Source: Sorangium cellulosum So0157-2 (GTDB lineage: Bacteria; Myxococcota_A; Polyangia; Polyangiales; Polyangiaceae). From it: a DNA stretch of 64,000 bases. The DNA lies in NCBI RefSeq assembly GCF_000418325.1, contig NC_021658.1:7702001-7766000 (forward strand), read 5' to 3'. The translations under genes and the position numbers were made by a program. Shown here piece by piece: positions 25,658 to 34,212 of the stretch. A model generated the notes under the pieces. It did not search any database. It saw only the letters and a program-made list of their open reading frames with translations, and had not been told where the DNA came from. How positions within the stretch are numbered: the first letter of the stretch is position 1; each line of letters opens with the position of its first letter.

Positions 25658-26758
25658 GTGAAGCTCCTCCCGCAAGGGCTGCTCGGGCGCGAGACAGCCG
25701 AGGCGATCGTCATCCCCGTCGGGGCCCTCGCGGCCTCGCTGCTCGCGTTCGGCGCCTTCGTGGCCGCCCAGGGGGCGAACCCGCTGAGCGTCTATTACGA
25801 GATGGTCCGCGGCGCCTTCGGCACGTGGTTCTCGTTCCAGAACACCCTCCTGCGCGCCGCCCCGCTCATGCTGACGGCGCTCTGCGCGGCGCTGCCGGCG
25901 CGCCTCGGCCTCATCGTCATCGGCGGCGAGGGCGCGGTCGTCGTGGGCGGGCTCTCGGCCGCGTCGGCCGCGCTGGCCGCGCGGGCGTGGGGCGCGCCGC
26001 CCGCCGCGGCGCTCGCCGCGATGGCCCTGTCGGGGCTCGCCGCCGGCGCGCTCTGGATCGGCCTCGCCGGCGCGCTCCGCGTCTACCGCGGCGTCAGCGA
26101 GACGATCAGCAGCCTGCTCCTCAACTACATCGGGATCGCGCTCCTGAACCACCTCGTCGAGGGCGCCCTGCGCGACCCGGCGAGCCTGAACAAGCCGTCG
26201 ACGGCCCCGATCGGCGCCGACTACGCGCTCGGGAACCTGCCCGGCGTCGAGGTCCACGGGGGCCTCGCCTTCGGCGTCCTCGCCTGCGTCCTCTGCTACG
26301 CGCTCATGCACCGGACCACCTTCGGCTTCGCCGCGGCGATGAGCGGCGGCAACGTCCGCGCGGCGCTCCTCGCCGGCCTGCCGGTCCGGCGCCTCGTCGT
26401 GATCACCTGCATGCTCGCCGGCGCGTGCGCGGGGCTCGCCGGGATGGTCGAGGTCGCGGCCGTCCACGGCCGGGCGAACGCGTCGCTCGTCAGCGGCTAC
26501 GGCTACACCGGCATCCTCGTCGCCTTCATCGCGCGCCACAACCCGCTCGCGATCCTGCCGGTCGCCCTCCTGCTCGGCGGCATCGGCGCGAGCGGCGGCC
26601 TGCTCCAGCGCGCGGCGCAGCTCCCCGACGCGGCGGTGAGCGTGCTCCAGGGGATCCTGTTCATCGCGATCCTCGCGAGCGAGGCGCTCCGCGGGCGCGC
26701 CCGCGTCGCCCGCGAGCCCAACGTCCGGCAGGCGGCGCCCGCGCCGTCGGTGGCGTGA
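25658..26758 (+). CDS. BMP-type ABC importer permease 1
   Basis: The start is taken as the GTG at 25658 (VVKLLPQGLL, second V); earlier in-frame ATGs would add a hydrophilic Arg-rich leader. The 366-aa product has about 8-10 hydrophobic segments and the branched-chain/nucleoside-type permease fold (LRAAPLMLTALCAALPARLG, LIVIGGEGAVVVGG, TISSLLLNYIGIALLNHL, SGYGYTGILVAFIARHNPLA). This is the YufP-like subunit of importers that pair with BMP-family binding proteins, which take up nucleosides and some other nitrogen compounds. The next permease overlaps its stop by one base, and hydrolase genes follow. Confidence 0.9.
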   Translation: MKLLPQGLLGRETAEAIVIPVGALAASLLAFGAFVAAQGANPLSVYYEMVRGAFGTWFSFQNTLLRAAPLMLTALCAALPARLGLIVIGGEGAVVVGGLSAASAALAARAWGAPPAAALAAMALSGLAAGALWIGLAGALRVYRGVSETISSLLLNYIGIALLNHLVEGALRDPASLNKPSTAPIGADYALGNLPGVEVHGGLAFGVLACVLCYALMHRTTFGFAAAMSGGNVRAALLAGLPVRRLVVITCMLAGACAGLAGMVEVAAVHGRANASLVSGYGYTGILVAFIARHNPLAILPVALLLGGIGASGGLLQRAAQLPDAAVSVLQGILFIAILASEALRGRARVAREPNVRQAAPAPSVA

Positions 26759-27687
26759 TGAGCGACGCAGCCGCGCTGGGCCTCTGGGGCATCCCCCTCG
26801 CGGTCGCCGCCGGGGCCATCCGCATCAGCACGCCGTTCCTCTTCGTGAGCCTCGGCGAGTGCCTCACCGAGAAGAGCGGCCGCGTGAACCTCGGCCTGGA
26901 GGGCACGCTCGTCATGGGCGCGATGGGCGGCTACGGCGTCTCGTACCTCGCCGGCTCCGCCTGGCTCGGCGTCCTCGCCGCCGGCATCATCGGCGCGGCG
27001 CTCGGCGCGCTCCACGCGTGGCTGTGCGCGAAGCCGCGGGTCAACGACATCGCGGTCGGCATCGCGCTCATGCTCTTCGGCGTCGGCCTCGCCTTCTTCC
27101 TCGGCAAGCCGCTCATCAAGCCGACGGCGCCCCGCCTGCCCGCGATCTCGCTCGGCTTCTTCAGCGATCTCCCGCAGGTGCGCGCCGCGCTCCAGGTGAA
27201 CGCGCTCTTCCTCGTCGGCGCCGCGCTCGCCCCGCTCCTCCTCTGGATGCTGCGCCGCACCCGCCTCGGCCTCGTGCTCCGCACCGTCGGCGAGAGCGCC
27301 GACGCCGCCCGCGCGATGGGCGTCGACGTGAACCTCGTCCGGCGGCGCGCGACGATGGCCGGCGGCTTCCTTGCCGGCGTCGGCGGCTCGTACCTCTCGC
27401 TCTTCTACCCCGGCAGCTGGAACGAGGGCCTGTCGAGCGGACAGGGGCTCATGGCCGTGGCCCTGGTCATCTTCGCGCGCTGGAACCCGGTCCGCTGCCT
27501 CGCCGCCTCGCTCCTCTTCGGCGGCGCCAGCGCGCTCGGCCCGGCGCTCCAGTCGGTGGGCATCACCTGGGGCTACCACCTCTTCAACGCCGCGCCCTAC
27601 ATCGTCACGCTGGCCATCATGGTCGCCGCGAGCTCCGCGACCCGGACCCTGCGCGATCAGCCCGCCGAGCTCGCGCTCGCCCGATGA
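26758..27687 (+). CDS. BMP-type ABC importer permease 2
   Basis: The product is 309 aa. The ATG at 26758 overlaps the first permease's TGA. RISTPFLFVSLGECLTEKSG, RVNLGLEGTLVMGAMGGYGV, NDIAVGIALMLFGVGLAFFL and MGVDVNLVRRRATMAGGFLA are the conserved blocks of the second (YufQ-like) permease of BMP-type importers. It forms the transmembrane channel together with permease 1. The operon continues 72 bp later with a biuret-hydrolase-like gene. Confidence 0.92.
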   Translation: MSDAAALGLWGIPLAVAAGAIRISTPFLFVSLGECLTEKSGRVNLGLEGTLVMGAMGGYGVSYLAGSAWLGVLAAGIIGAALGALHAWLCAKPRVNDIAVGIALMLFGVGLAFFLGKPLIKPTAPRLPAISLGFFSDLPQVRAALQVNALFLVGAALAPLLLWMLRRTRLGLVLRTVGESADAARAMGVDVNLVRRRATMAGGFLAGVGGSYLSLFYPGSWNEGLSSGQGLMAVALVIFARWNPVRCLAASLLFGGASALGPALQSVGITWGYHLFNAAPYIVTLAIMVAASSATRTLRDQPAELALAR

Positions 27688-27759
27688 CCCCCGAGGATCC
27701 CGAACGACGCGAACGACGACGACCCGAGAGCACCGCAGAAGGACAGGAGGACCCGACGC

Positions 27760-28458
27760 ATGACCTACGTGGCCGCTGACCCCTACGCCTGGCCGTACGA
27801 CGGGGCGCTCCGCCCCGAGACGACGGCGCTGATCGTCATCGACATGCAGACCGACTTCTGCGGCAAGGGCGGGTACATCGACCTGCTCGGCTACGACATC
27901 TCGCTCACGCGGGCGTGCGTCGCGCCGATCCAGCGCGTGCTCGCGGAGGCGCGCCGCCGCGGCTACCACGTCCTGCACACGCGCGAGGGGCACCGGCCGG
28001 ACCTCTCGGATCTGCCGGCGAACAAGCGGTGGCGCTCGCGCCGGACCGACGGCGGGCGCGGCACGGGCGTCGGCATCGGCGATCCGGGGCCGCGCGGGCG
28101 GGTGCTCGTCCGCGGCGAGCCCGGCTGGGAGATCATCCCGGAGCTCGCGCCGCTGCCCGGCGAGCCGATCATCGACAAGCCCGGCAAGGGCTCGTTCTGC
28201 GCGACCGACCTCGATCTCATCCTCCGCCAGCGCCGCGTCGACAACCTGATCCTCACGGGGATCACGACGGACGTCTGCGTGCACACGACCATGCGCGAGG
28301 CGAACGATCGCGGCTACGAGTGCCTGCTGCTCTCCGACTGCTGCGCGGCCACCGATCCCGGCAACCACGCCGCGGCCCTCAAGATGATCACCATGCAGAA
28401 CGGGGTGTTCGGCGCGGTCTCGACCTCCGCCGCGTTCCTGGAGGCGATCGCGTCGTGA
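27760..28458 (+). CDS. Biuret amidohydrolase-like cysteine hydrolase (isochorismatase fold)
   Basis: The product is 232 aa. It matches, from memory, the rhizobial biuret amidohydrolase BiuH over nearly its whole length: ADPYAWPYDGALRPETTALI, IDMQTDFCGKGGY, REGHRPDLSDLPANKRWRSR, ELAPLPGEPIIDKPGKGSFC, TGITTDVCVHTTMREANDRG. The catalytic triad corresponds to Asp28, Lys140 and Cys173. BiuH converts biuret to allophanate and ammonia. A six-residue Gly/Arg-rich insertion follows WRSRR. It lies inside the importer operon, with the ATPase gene overlapping its stop, so importer and enzyme are co-expressed. A close relative with another ureide substrate is possible. Confidence 0.85.
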   Translation: MTYVAADPYAWPYDGALRPETTALIVIDMQTDFCGKGGYIDLLGYDISLTRACVAPIQRVLAEARRRGYHVLHTREGHRPDLSDLPANKRWRSRRTDGGRGTGVGIGDPGPRGRVLVRGEPGWEIIPELAPLPGEPIIDKPGKGSFCATDLDLILRQRRVDNLILTGITTDVCVHTTMREANDRGYECLLLSDCCAATDPGNHAAALKMITMQNGVFGAVSTSAAFLEAIAS

Positions 28459-30083
28459 TGGACCCGCGCGCCCTCTCGAGCCCGGCCGCGAGGCCGATCC
28501 GCGCCGCCGCGGCGCCCCGCGCGCCCGGCCCGCCCGCGCCCCCGCCGGAGCTCTCCGCCGCCGGCATCACCAAGCGGTTCGGGCCGCTGCTCGCGCTCGA
28601 CGACGTGTCGCTGCGCGTCGCGCCCGGGAGCTTCCACGCGCTCCTCGGCGAGAACGGCGCCGGCAAGAGCACGCTGGTCAAGTGCATCATGGGCTACCAC
28701 CCGGCCGACGCGGGCGAGGTGCGGGTCGAGGGCGCCGCCCTGTCGATCCGGAGCCCGCGCGACGCGCGGTCGCTGGGGATCGGCATGGTCTACCAGCACT
28801 TCACCCTGGTGATGAACATGACGGTCGCCGAGAACCTCGTGCTCGCGCGCCCGTCGCTCCCGCTCGTGATCGACTGGCGGAAGGAGCGCGAGGCGATCCG
28901 CGCGTTCATGGCGCGCATGCCCTTCCGGCTCGACCCCGGCGCGGCCGTGCGCGAGCTGTCCGCGGGCGAGAAGCAGAAGCTCGAGATCCTGAAGCAGCTC
29001 TACCTCGGGAGCCGGATCATCCTCCTCGACGAGCCGACGTCGGTGCTCACGCCCGCGGAGGCCGACGAGGTGCTCGGGACGCTCCGCGGCATGGCCGAGG
29101 AGCAGCGGATCAGCGTGCTCATGATCTCGCACAAGTTCCGCGAGGTGATGGCGTTCGCCGACGAGGTCACGGTGCTGCGGCGCGGCCGGGTCGCGGGCCG
29201 GGGGAGGGTCGAGGACCTCACGCCCGCGGCCATGGCCGAGATGATGGTCGGCGCGCAGCCTCCGCAGGTCTCGGTGGCACGTGGCGGCGCGCGTGGCGGC
29301 GCGCGCGGCGACGCGCCCGCCGGGGATGCGGTCCTGCGCGTCGAGGGGCTCGCCGCGGCCGACGATCGCGGGCGGCCGGCGCTCGACGGCGTGACGCTCA
29401 CGGTCCGCCGCGGCGAGATCGTCGGGATCGCCGGCGTCTCGGGCAACGGGCAGGAGGAGCTCGTCGAGGTGCTCGCCGGGCAGCGCGCCGCGCGGGCGGG
29501 GAGCGTGCTGGTCCACGGCGAGCCGTACGGCGCGGGGCGCGACGAGACCCGGCGGCACCGGGTGCGGTGCCTGCCCGAGGAGCCGCTGCGCAACGCGTGC
29601 GTACCGGCGATGTCGGTGGCGGAGAACATCGGGTTCCGCGTCTTCGACAGGCCGCCGTTCACCGCGCTCCGCTTCGGCGTGAGCCGCGCCGCGCTGCGGC
29701 GGTCGGCCGAGCGCCTCGCCCGCGAGTACGCCATCAAGGCGCCCTCAGTCGACGCGCCGATCGGCAGCCTCTCCGGCGGGAACGTGCAGCGCGCGGTGCT
29801 CGCGCGCGAGCTCGGGACGGGCTCGGACGAGGGGATCGCGCTGCTCATCGCCGCGAACCCGTGCTTCGGGCTCGATTTCGCGGCCGTGGCCGAGATCCGC
29901 GCCCGCATCCTCGAGGCGCGCGACCGCGGGACGGCGGTGCTCCTCGTGAGCGCGGATCTCGACGAGATCTTCGCGATGGCCGACCGGATCCTCGTGATGA
30001 GCGAGGGCCGCATCGTCCACGAGTCGGCGGTCGCCTCGGCGGACGTCGCGGAGATCGGCCGCGCGATGGGGGGGCACCGATGA
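28458..30083 (+). CDS. BMP-type ABC importer ATPase, two nucleotide-binding domains
   Basis: The product is 541 aa, starting at the ATG at 28458, which overlaps the hydrolase TGA. The first NBD has Walker A GENGAGKS, signature RELSAGEKQKLEIL and Walker B IILLDEPTS. The second has a degenerate Walker A region (GVSGNGQEEL), signature SLSGGNVQRAVLARE and the NPCFGLDF variant typical of BMP/sugar-type duplicated ATPases. The first 35 residues are Pro/Ala-rich and non-conserved. It energises the two permeases of this operon. Confidence 0.92.
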   Translation: MDPRALSSPAARPIRAAAAPRAPGPPAPPPELSAAGITKRFGPLLALDDVSLRVAPGSFHALLGENGAGKSTLVKCIMGYHPADAGEVRVEGAALSIRSPRDARSLGIGMVYQHFTLVMNMTVAENLVLARPSLPLVIDWRKEREAIRAFMARMPFRLDPGAAVRELSAGEKQKLEILKQLYLGSRIILLDEPTSVLTPAEADEVLGTLRGMAEEQRISVLMISHKFREVMAFADEVTVLRRGRVAGRGRVEDLTPAAMAEMMVGAQPPQVSVARGGARGGARGDAPAGDAVLRVEGLAAADDRGRPALDGVTLTVRRGEIVGIAGVSGNGQEELVEVLAGQRAARAGSVLVHGEPYGAGRDETRRHRVRCLPEEPLRNACVPAMSVAENIGFRVFDRPPFTALRFGVSRAALRRSAERLAREYAIKAPSVDAPIGSLSGGNVQRAVLARELGTGSDEGIALLIAANPCFGLDFAAVAEIRARILEARDRGTAVLLVSADLDEIFAMADRILVMSEGRIVHESAVASADVAEIGRAMGGHR

Positions 30084-30754
30084 CGGCGCGCGCCCCCGAG
30101 ATCGCGGCGAAGCCGTACCCGTTCCGCCTCGCCGAGCCGGACGCCGTGGCGCTGCTCGTCATCGACATGCAGCGCGATTTCCTGGAGCCGGGCGGCTTCG
30201 GCGCGGCGCTCGGCAACGACGTCCGCAGGCTCCAGCGCATCGTGCCGACGGTCCGGTCGCTGCTCGACGCGTTCCGCGAGCGCGGCCTGACCGTCCTCCA
30301 CACCAAGGAGGGCCACCGGCCGGATCTCTCGGACTGCCCGCCGGCCAAGCGGAGCCGCGGCGCGCCGGGCATGCGGATCGGCGACGTCGGGCCGATGGGG
30401 CGCATCCTCGTGCTGGGCGAGCCGGGCAACGACTTCGTCCCGGAGCTCGCGCCGGCGCCCGGGGAGCTCGTCATCCCCAAACCGGGGAAAGGCGCCTTTT
30501 ACCGGACGGGGCTCGACGCCCGGCTCGCGGCGCTCGGCGTCTCGCAGCTGCTCATCGCCGGCGTGACCACCGAAGTGTGCGTCCAGACCACGATGCGCGA
30601 GGCGAACGATCGCGGCTACGAGTGCCTGCTCATCGAGGACGCCACCGAGAGCTATTTCCCCGAGTTCAAGGCGGCGACCCTGGAGATGGTCCGCGCCCAG
30701 GGCGCCATCGTCGGCTGGACCGCGCCGGCCGCAGCGGTCCTCAAAGCGCTCTGA
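30080..30754 (+). CDS. Second isochorismatase-fold cysteine hydrolase
   Basis: The product is 224 aa; the ATG overlaps the ATPase stop (ATGA). The triad is conserved: LLVIDMQRDF (Asp29), VIPKPGKGAF (Lys134) and GVTTEVCVQT (Cys167). It shares the KEGHRPDLSDCPPAKRSRG and MREANDRGYECLL blocks with the BiuH-like gene in the same operon but lacks its N-terminal motif, so it probably acts on a related amide or ureide. It is the last gene of the operon; a hairpin repeat follows. Confidence 0.85.
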   Translation: MTARAPEIAAKPYPFRLAEPDAVALLVIDMQRDFLEPGGFGAALGNDVRRLQRIVPTVRSLLDAFRERGLTVLHTKEGHRPDLSDCPPAKRSRGAPGMRIGDVGPMGRILVLGEPGNDFVPELAPAPGELVIPKPGKGAFYRTGLDARLAALGVSQLLIAGVTTEVCVQTTMREANDRGYECLLIEDATESYFPEFKAATLEMVRAQGAIVGWTAPAAAVLKAL

Positions 30755-30784
30755 GCGCTGGAGGGCCGCATCGCTCTAGCCAGT

Positions 30785-30944
30785 TCCGCTCGTCAGACGT
30801 CCGGCCAGGCATCCGGAGAGAGAGATTTAAACGCAAAGGCGCAAAGACGCAAAGACGCAAAAAAAATTTGTAGTTTTGCGCCTTTGCGTTTGTTTCTCCA
30901 TCGCTCGCGAGACAGATACCTGGCGGGAGGTCTGACCCGCAGGA
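30785..30944. repeat. Hairpin repeat element, copy A (between convergent genes)
   Basis: An inverted-repeat element with stem AACGCAAAGGCGCAAAGACG against TTTTGCGCCTTTGCGTTTG, a short AT-rich loop, and outer arms of the CGCTCGCGAGACAGATACCT type. Relatives lie at 38750, 39308 (half copy) and 53930. It fills the gap between the hydrolase (plus) and the binding-protein gene (minus) and may end transcription from both sides. Confidence 0.8.
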
Positions 30945-32138
30945 CTAGTGCCGAACGGAGCCGACGGCGCCCTCCACGAGGTAGTTCATGCTCTCCAGCA
31001 CGATGTCGGTCTGCTTCTGCTCGGCGGCCTCGGCGATGACCACCTTGCCCTCGTTGTCCTTGATCGGCCCCTTGAAGATGACGAGCGTCCCCTCCGTGAG
31101 CCCCGCCTTCGCCTCCTCGGCCTTCTTCTTCGCCTCCTCGGAGACGGCGGGGCCATACGGCGAGAGCTTGACGAACCCCTCCCTGAAGCCGCCGCGCAGG
31201 AGGTGCTGATACGGCTTCCCTTCGCGGATCCACGCCATGTAGTCGGTGTACACCTTGGCCCAGTTCCACTCGGCCCCGGTCAGGTACCCCTTGGGGGCGA
31301 GCGTCGCCTGATTCGTGTGATAGCCGGTGCTGAAGGCGCCGCGGCGCTCGGCGAGCTCGATGATCACCTTGGGCGAGTCCACGTGGGCGGTCAGGACGTC
31401 GACGCCCTGGTCGATGAGGCTGTTCGCCGCCTCCGCCTCCTTGACGGGCATCGACCAGTCGCCCGTGAAGATCACGGCCGTCGTCGCGCCCGGGTTCACG
31501 CTCCGGACGCCCAGCGTGAAGGCGTTGATGTTGCGGAGCACCTGCGGGATCGGCTTGGCCGCGATGAAGCCGAGCTTGCCGCTCTTCGTCGTCATCCCGG
31601 CGACGACGCCGGACACGTACTCTGCCTCGTCGATGTACCCGAAATAGCTGCCGACGTTGCTCGGGTGCTTCGACGCATCGTAGAGGCCGCCGCAATGGAG
31701 AAAGACCTTGTCCGGGTACTTCTCCGCCACCTTGAGGATGTGCGGATCGAAGTAGCCGAAGGACGTCGGGAAGATCACCGCCGCGCCGTCGAGGTTGATC
31801 ATGCTCTCGATCGTCTTTTGCACGGCGACCGTCTCGGCGACGTTCTCCTCCTCGCGGGTCTTCACGCCGGCCAGCTTGGCGACCGCGGCGGCGCCCTCCG
31901 CGTGCGCCTGGTTGTAGCCGTAATCATCCCGGGCGCCGACGTAGATGAAGCCCACCGTGAGCGGCTGATCGCCAGGCGCCTCCTTGCTGCAGCCGACCGC
32001 CGGCAGCAGCGAGAGCGAAGCGAGCAGCGGGCCAACGAGGGCGAGGGAGCTCCGGCGGCGTGGCGCGTCGGCCCCACCGGCGAGGCGCGGAGTTCTCAGG
32101 GTGCTCTTCACACCCTGGATCTGTACGCGCGTATTCAT
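30945..32138 (-). CDS. BMP-family substrate-binding lipoprotein
   Basis: From the ATG at 32138 (MNTRVQIQGV) the product is 397 aa with a long signal region and lipobox LLPAVGC (Cys50). The mature protein is a BMP/PnrA-like periplasmic binding protein: TVGFIYVGARDDYGYNQAHA, FPTSFGYFDPHILKVAEKYP, AAKPIPQVLRNINAFTLGVR, SVNPGATTAVIFTGDW. It would deliver the ligand to the importer encoded on the opposite strand. It is not in the importer operon but points toward it, and it shares a 103-bp upstream region with the cupin gene. Confidence 0.92.
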   Translation of the reverse strand: MNTRVQIQGVKSTLRTPRLAGGADAPRRRSSLALVGPLLASLSLLPAVGCSKEAPGDQPLTVGFIYVGARDDYGYNQAHAEGAAAVAKLAGVKTREEENVAETVAVQKTIESMINLDGAAVIFPTSFGYFDPHILKVAEKYPDKVFLHCGGLYDASKHPSNVGSYFGYIDEAEYVSGVVAGMTTKSGKLGFIAAKPIPQVLRNINAFTLGVRSVNPGATTAVIFTGDWSMPVKEAEAANSLIDQGVDVLTAHVDSPKVIIELAERRGAFSTGYHTNQATLAPKGYLTGAEWNWAKVYTDYMAWIREGKPYQHLLRGGFREGFVKLSPYGPAVSEEAKKKAEEAKAGLTEGTLVIFKGPIKDNEGKVVIAEAAEQKQTDIVLESMNYLVEGAVGSVRH

Positions 32139-32241
32139 TTCTGAAAGTTTTCCCGCCCATGAATTGTTCGCGTCCCACGCGATTGCCATTGAGCGCGCGC
32201 GGCGCGATGTGGCAAGGTCCCATGAACACGGGAGATTCGCG

Positions 32242-32631
32242 ATGATGTCCACGAATCCAGCAGCAACGCGGGATGCAGCACCTGTGCAGTTGCCGTTCAT
32301 CGTCTCGGATGTGGCGGCGCTCACCGCCAATCCGGATCTGATCCCGTGGCGTCGATTTCGAGAAGGCGTCGAGATCCACCAGCTTTACGGGAGCGGCGAC
32401 GCGGGCGCCTCGGCGGCGCTCCTGCGGTATGCGCCGGGCGCGTCCGTGCCGCAGCACGTCCATCGCGGCCATGAGCACATCCTCGTGCTCGCGGGCTCGC
32501 AGTCGGACGAGCGCGGGCACCACCGCGCCGGCACGCTGGTGGTGAACACGCCGGGCACCCGTCACAGCGTGTCGAGCGCCGAGGGCTGCATCGTCCTCGC
32601 GATCTGGGAGCAGCCCGTCGTCTTCATCTGA
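32242..32631 (+). CDS. ChrR-like cupin protein
   Basis: The product is 129 aa from the ATG at 32242, with GGGAG seven bases upstream. The cupin motifs are PQHVHRGHEHILVLAGSQSD, then GTLVVNTPGTRHSV, so the metal-binding His/Glu set (H-x-H, E, H) is present. Such small cupins resemble the ChrR C-terminal domain and often sense or detoxify reactive species, but here no sigma factor gene is adjacent. It is transcribed divergently from the binding-protein gene. Confidence 0.8.
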   Translation: MMSTNPAATRDAAPVQLPFIVSDVAALTANPDLIPWRRFREGVEIHQLYGSGDAGASAALLRYAPGASVPQHVHRGHEHILVLAGSQSDERGHHRAGTLVVNTPGTRHSVSSAEGCIVLAIWEQPVVFI

Positions 32632-32650
32632 CTCCCCGCCGGGCCGCCCC

Positions 32651-32788
32651 TCTGGACACCCGGGCCGGGCATCTGGACACCCGGGCCGCCCATCTGGACA
32701 CCGGGGCGGCTCATCTGGACACCGGGGCGGCTCATCTGGACATCCGGCCGCCCATCTGGACATCCGGCCGCCCATCCGGACACCCGGG
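32651..32788. repeat. Tandem array of seven 20-21 bp units
   Basis: Units of the type TCTGGACACCCGGGCCGCCC repeat head to tail, four of 21 bp and two of 20 bp plus a partial. There are no unique spacers, so it is not a CRISPR. It fills the 3'-3' gap between the cupin gene and the next minus-strand gene. Confidence 0.9.
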
Positions 32789-32793
32789 TCCCC

Positions 32794-33435
32794 TCACCTC
32801 CGGATCTGCGCGCCGTCGTTCCTGCCCGTGATGCCCTGAACCAGGCGCAGCGCCTGCTGGAGCCCCGCGAGCACCGACCGGAGCATCTCCAGCACCGGCC
32901 CGTTGGCGCCGCGCATCAGGGCCATCGTCGCGGCGTTCTCCACGGCCTGCGCCGCCTGCGCCGGCGACGGAGCCGTCCCCGCGAGCGCCGCGATCCGCTC
33001 GCGCGCCGCGCCGAGCGCGAGCGCGTGCACCGGCTGGCCGCGGCGCCCCGACACCTCCATCGCCTGCCGCAGGATCTCCTCGGTGATCTGCCGCGTCCGG
33101 ATCTGATCGGGCCGCGCGGGCCCGTCCATCGCCTCGGGCGGGGTCCGCACGAGGCGTCCGAGCGCCGCGAGCCGCGCGGCGAGCTCCTCCGGCGACGCGA
33201 CGTCCCCGGTCCCCGGCGCGCCCGCCCCCTCCCCGCTCGCTCCGCCGCGCGCCGCCGGCGCGCCGCCTCGCCCGCCGCCCCCGAGCTGCTGCACGAGCCC
33301 CTCGAGCTGCCGCCACATCGGCGCGAGCCGCTCGACGCCCTGAACGAGCTGCACGGCGGGGTTGGCCTCCTCCACGGGGACCGCGCGCGCGGGGGTTTGA
33401 CCGACGATGCGCCCGATGGTGTTGCCGGATCCCAT
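32794..33435 (-). CDS. Unknown 213-aa protein at the end of the effector operon
   Basis: The product has no signal peptide. An N-terminal region is followed by a flexible Gly/Ala segment (QLGGGGRGGAPAARGGASGE) and an alpha-helical C-terminal half (AARLAALGRLVRTPPEAMDG, TRQITEEILRQAMEV, LEMLRSVLAGLQQALRLVQG). It is the last gene of the DUF2169-lipase-ankyrin operon, 9 bp after the ankyrin gene. No family was recognised; an accessory or second protective role is possible. Confidence 0.65.
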   Translation of the reverse strand: MGSGNTIGRIVGQTPARAVPVEEANPAVQLVQGVERLAPMWRQLEGLVQQLGGGGRGGAPAARGGASGEGAGAPGTGDVASPEELAARLAALGRLVRTPPEAMDGPARPDQIRTRQITEEILRQAMEVSGRRGQPVHALALGAARERIAALAGTAPSPAQAAQAVENAATMALMRGANGPVLEMLRSVLAGLQQALRLVQGITGRNDGAQIRR

Positions 33436-33444
33436 GGTGTCACC

Positions 33445-34212
33445 TCACCTCGGCTGGCCGACGGGGACGATCGGCTCCTCGCCGCGCTGCCGCATCCGCT
33501 CGCGCTCCACCTCGGGAGGGTCGGGCGGCCACCGCACCCCCGCCCGCACGATCCGGTCGCGGAGCGCCGCCATCTTCCGGAGCGCGGCCGAGCCCGGGAG
33601 CTGCCGCGCCATGAGCTCCTCCAGCACGCACGCGAACGACTGCCCGAGGCGGTTGACGGCGCGCGGATCGGCGCCGCGGTCGAGCAGCTCCTCCACCTGG
33701 TCGAGCTGCAGCGCCCGCAGCGCGTAGGCGATCGCCGGCGTCCCGAGCGAGTCGCGCGCGTTCACGTCCGCGCCGCGGTCGAGCAGCAGGCGCATGCTCT
33801 CGACCGTGGCCTCCGAGGCCGCGTGGAAGAGCGCCGGCGTGTGGCCGCGGCCGACCCGCGCGTCGGGCGACACGCCGCCGTCGAGCATCGCCCGCAGGAA
33901 CGCCGGGCTCTTCGCCAGGATCGCCAGATCGAGCGCGCTCGAGAGGGGCGGCACCACGTGGTGCACGTCGGCGCCCGCGCGCACGAGCTCGGTCACGATC
34001 TGCAAACGCGCGGGCTCTTGCCCCGACGCCCAGTGCATCGCGAACACGAGCAGCGTCATGTGCTCGGCGCCGGGCGCGTCGAGATCGGCCGCCGGCGCGA
34101 GCGCGCGGACGGCCGCGGGATCGCCGGCCGCGATGGCCCGCGCGAGCTCGCGCTGCGGGCCGAGGAAGAAGCGGTCGGGGTCGGGCGCGCGCATCGTGGC
34201 TCCGCTCAGCAT
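33445..34212 (-). CDS. Ankyrin-repeat protein, candidate immunity to the lipase effector
   Basis: The product is 255 aa. At least four ankyrin units are visible: LVRAGADVHHVVPPLSSALD, LAILAKSPAFLRAMLDGGVS, PDARVGRGHTPALFHAASEA and LLLDRGADVNARDSLGTPAI, with LLDRGADPRAVNRLG after them. There is no signal peptide. The ATG at 34212 overlaps the lipase stop by 7 bp, so the two are made together. Ankyrin proteins are recurrent neighbours of type VI lipase effectors; an immunity role here is inferred. An in-frame ATG at 34194 is an alternative start. Confidence 0.82.
   Translation of the reverse strand: MLSGATMRAPDPDRFFLGPQRELARAIAAGDPAAVRALAPAADLDAPGAEHMTLLVFAMHWASGQEPARLQIVTELVRAGADVHHVVPPLSSALDLAILAKSPAFLRAMLDGGVSPDARVGRGHTPALFHAASEATVESMRLLLDRGADVNARDSLGTPAIAYALRALQLDQVEELLDRGADPRAVNRLGQSFACVLEELMARQLPGSAALRKMAALRDRIVRAGVRWPPDPPEVERERMRQRGEEPIVPVGQPR

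Noticed and set aside
32651..32788. CRISPR-like repeat array
   Set aside because: Units are directly adjacent with no unique spacers and there are no cas genes.
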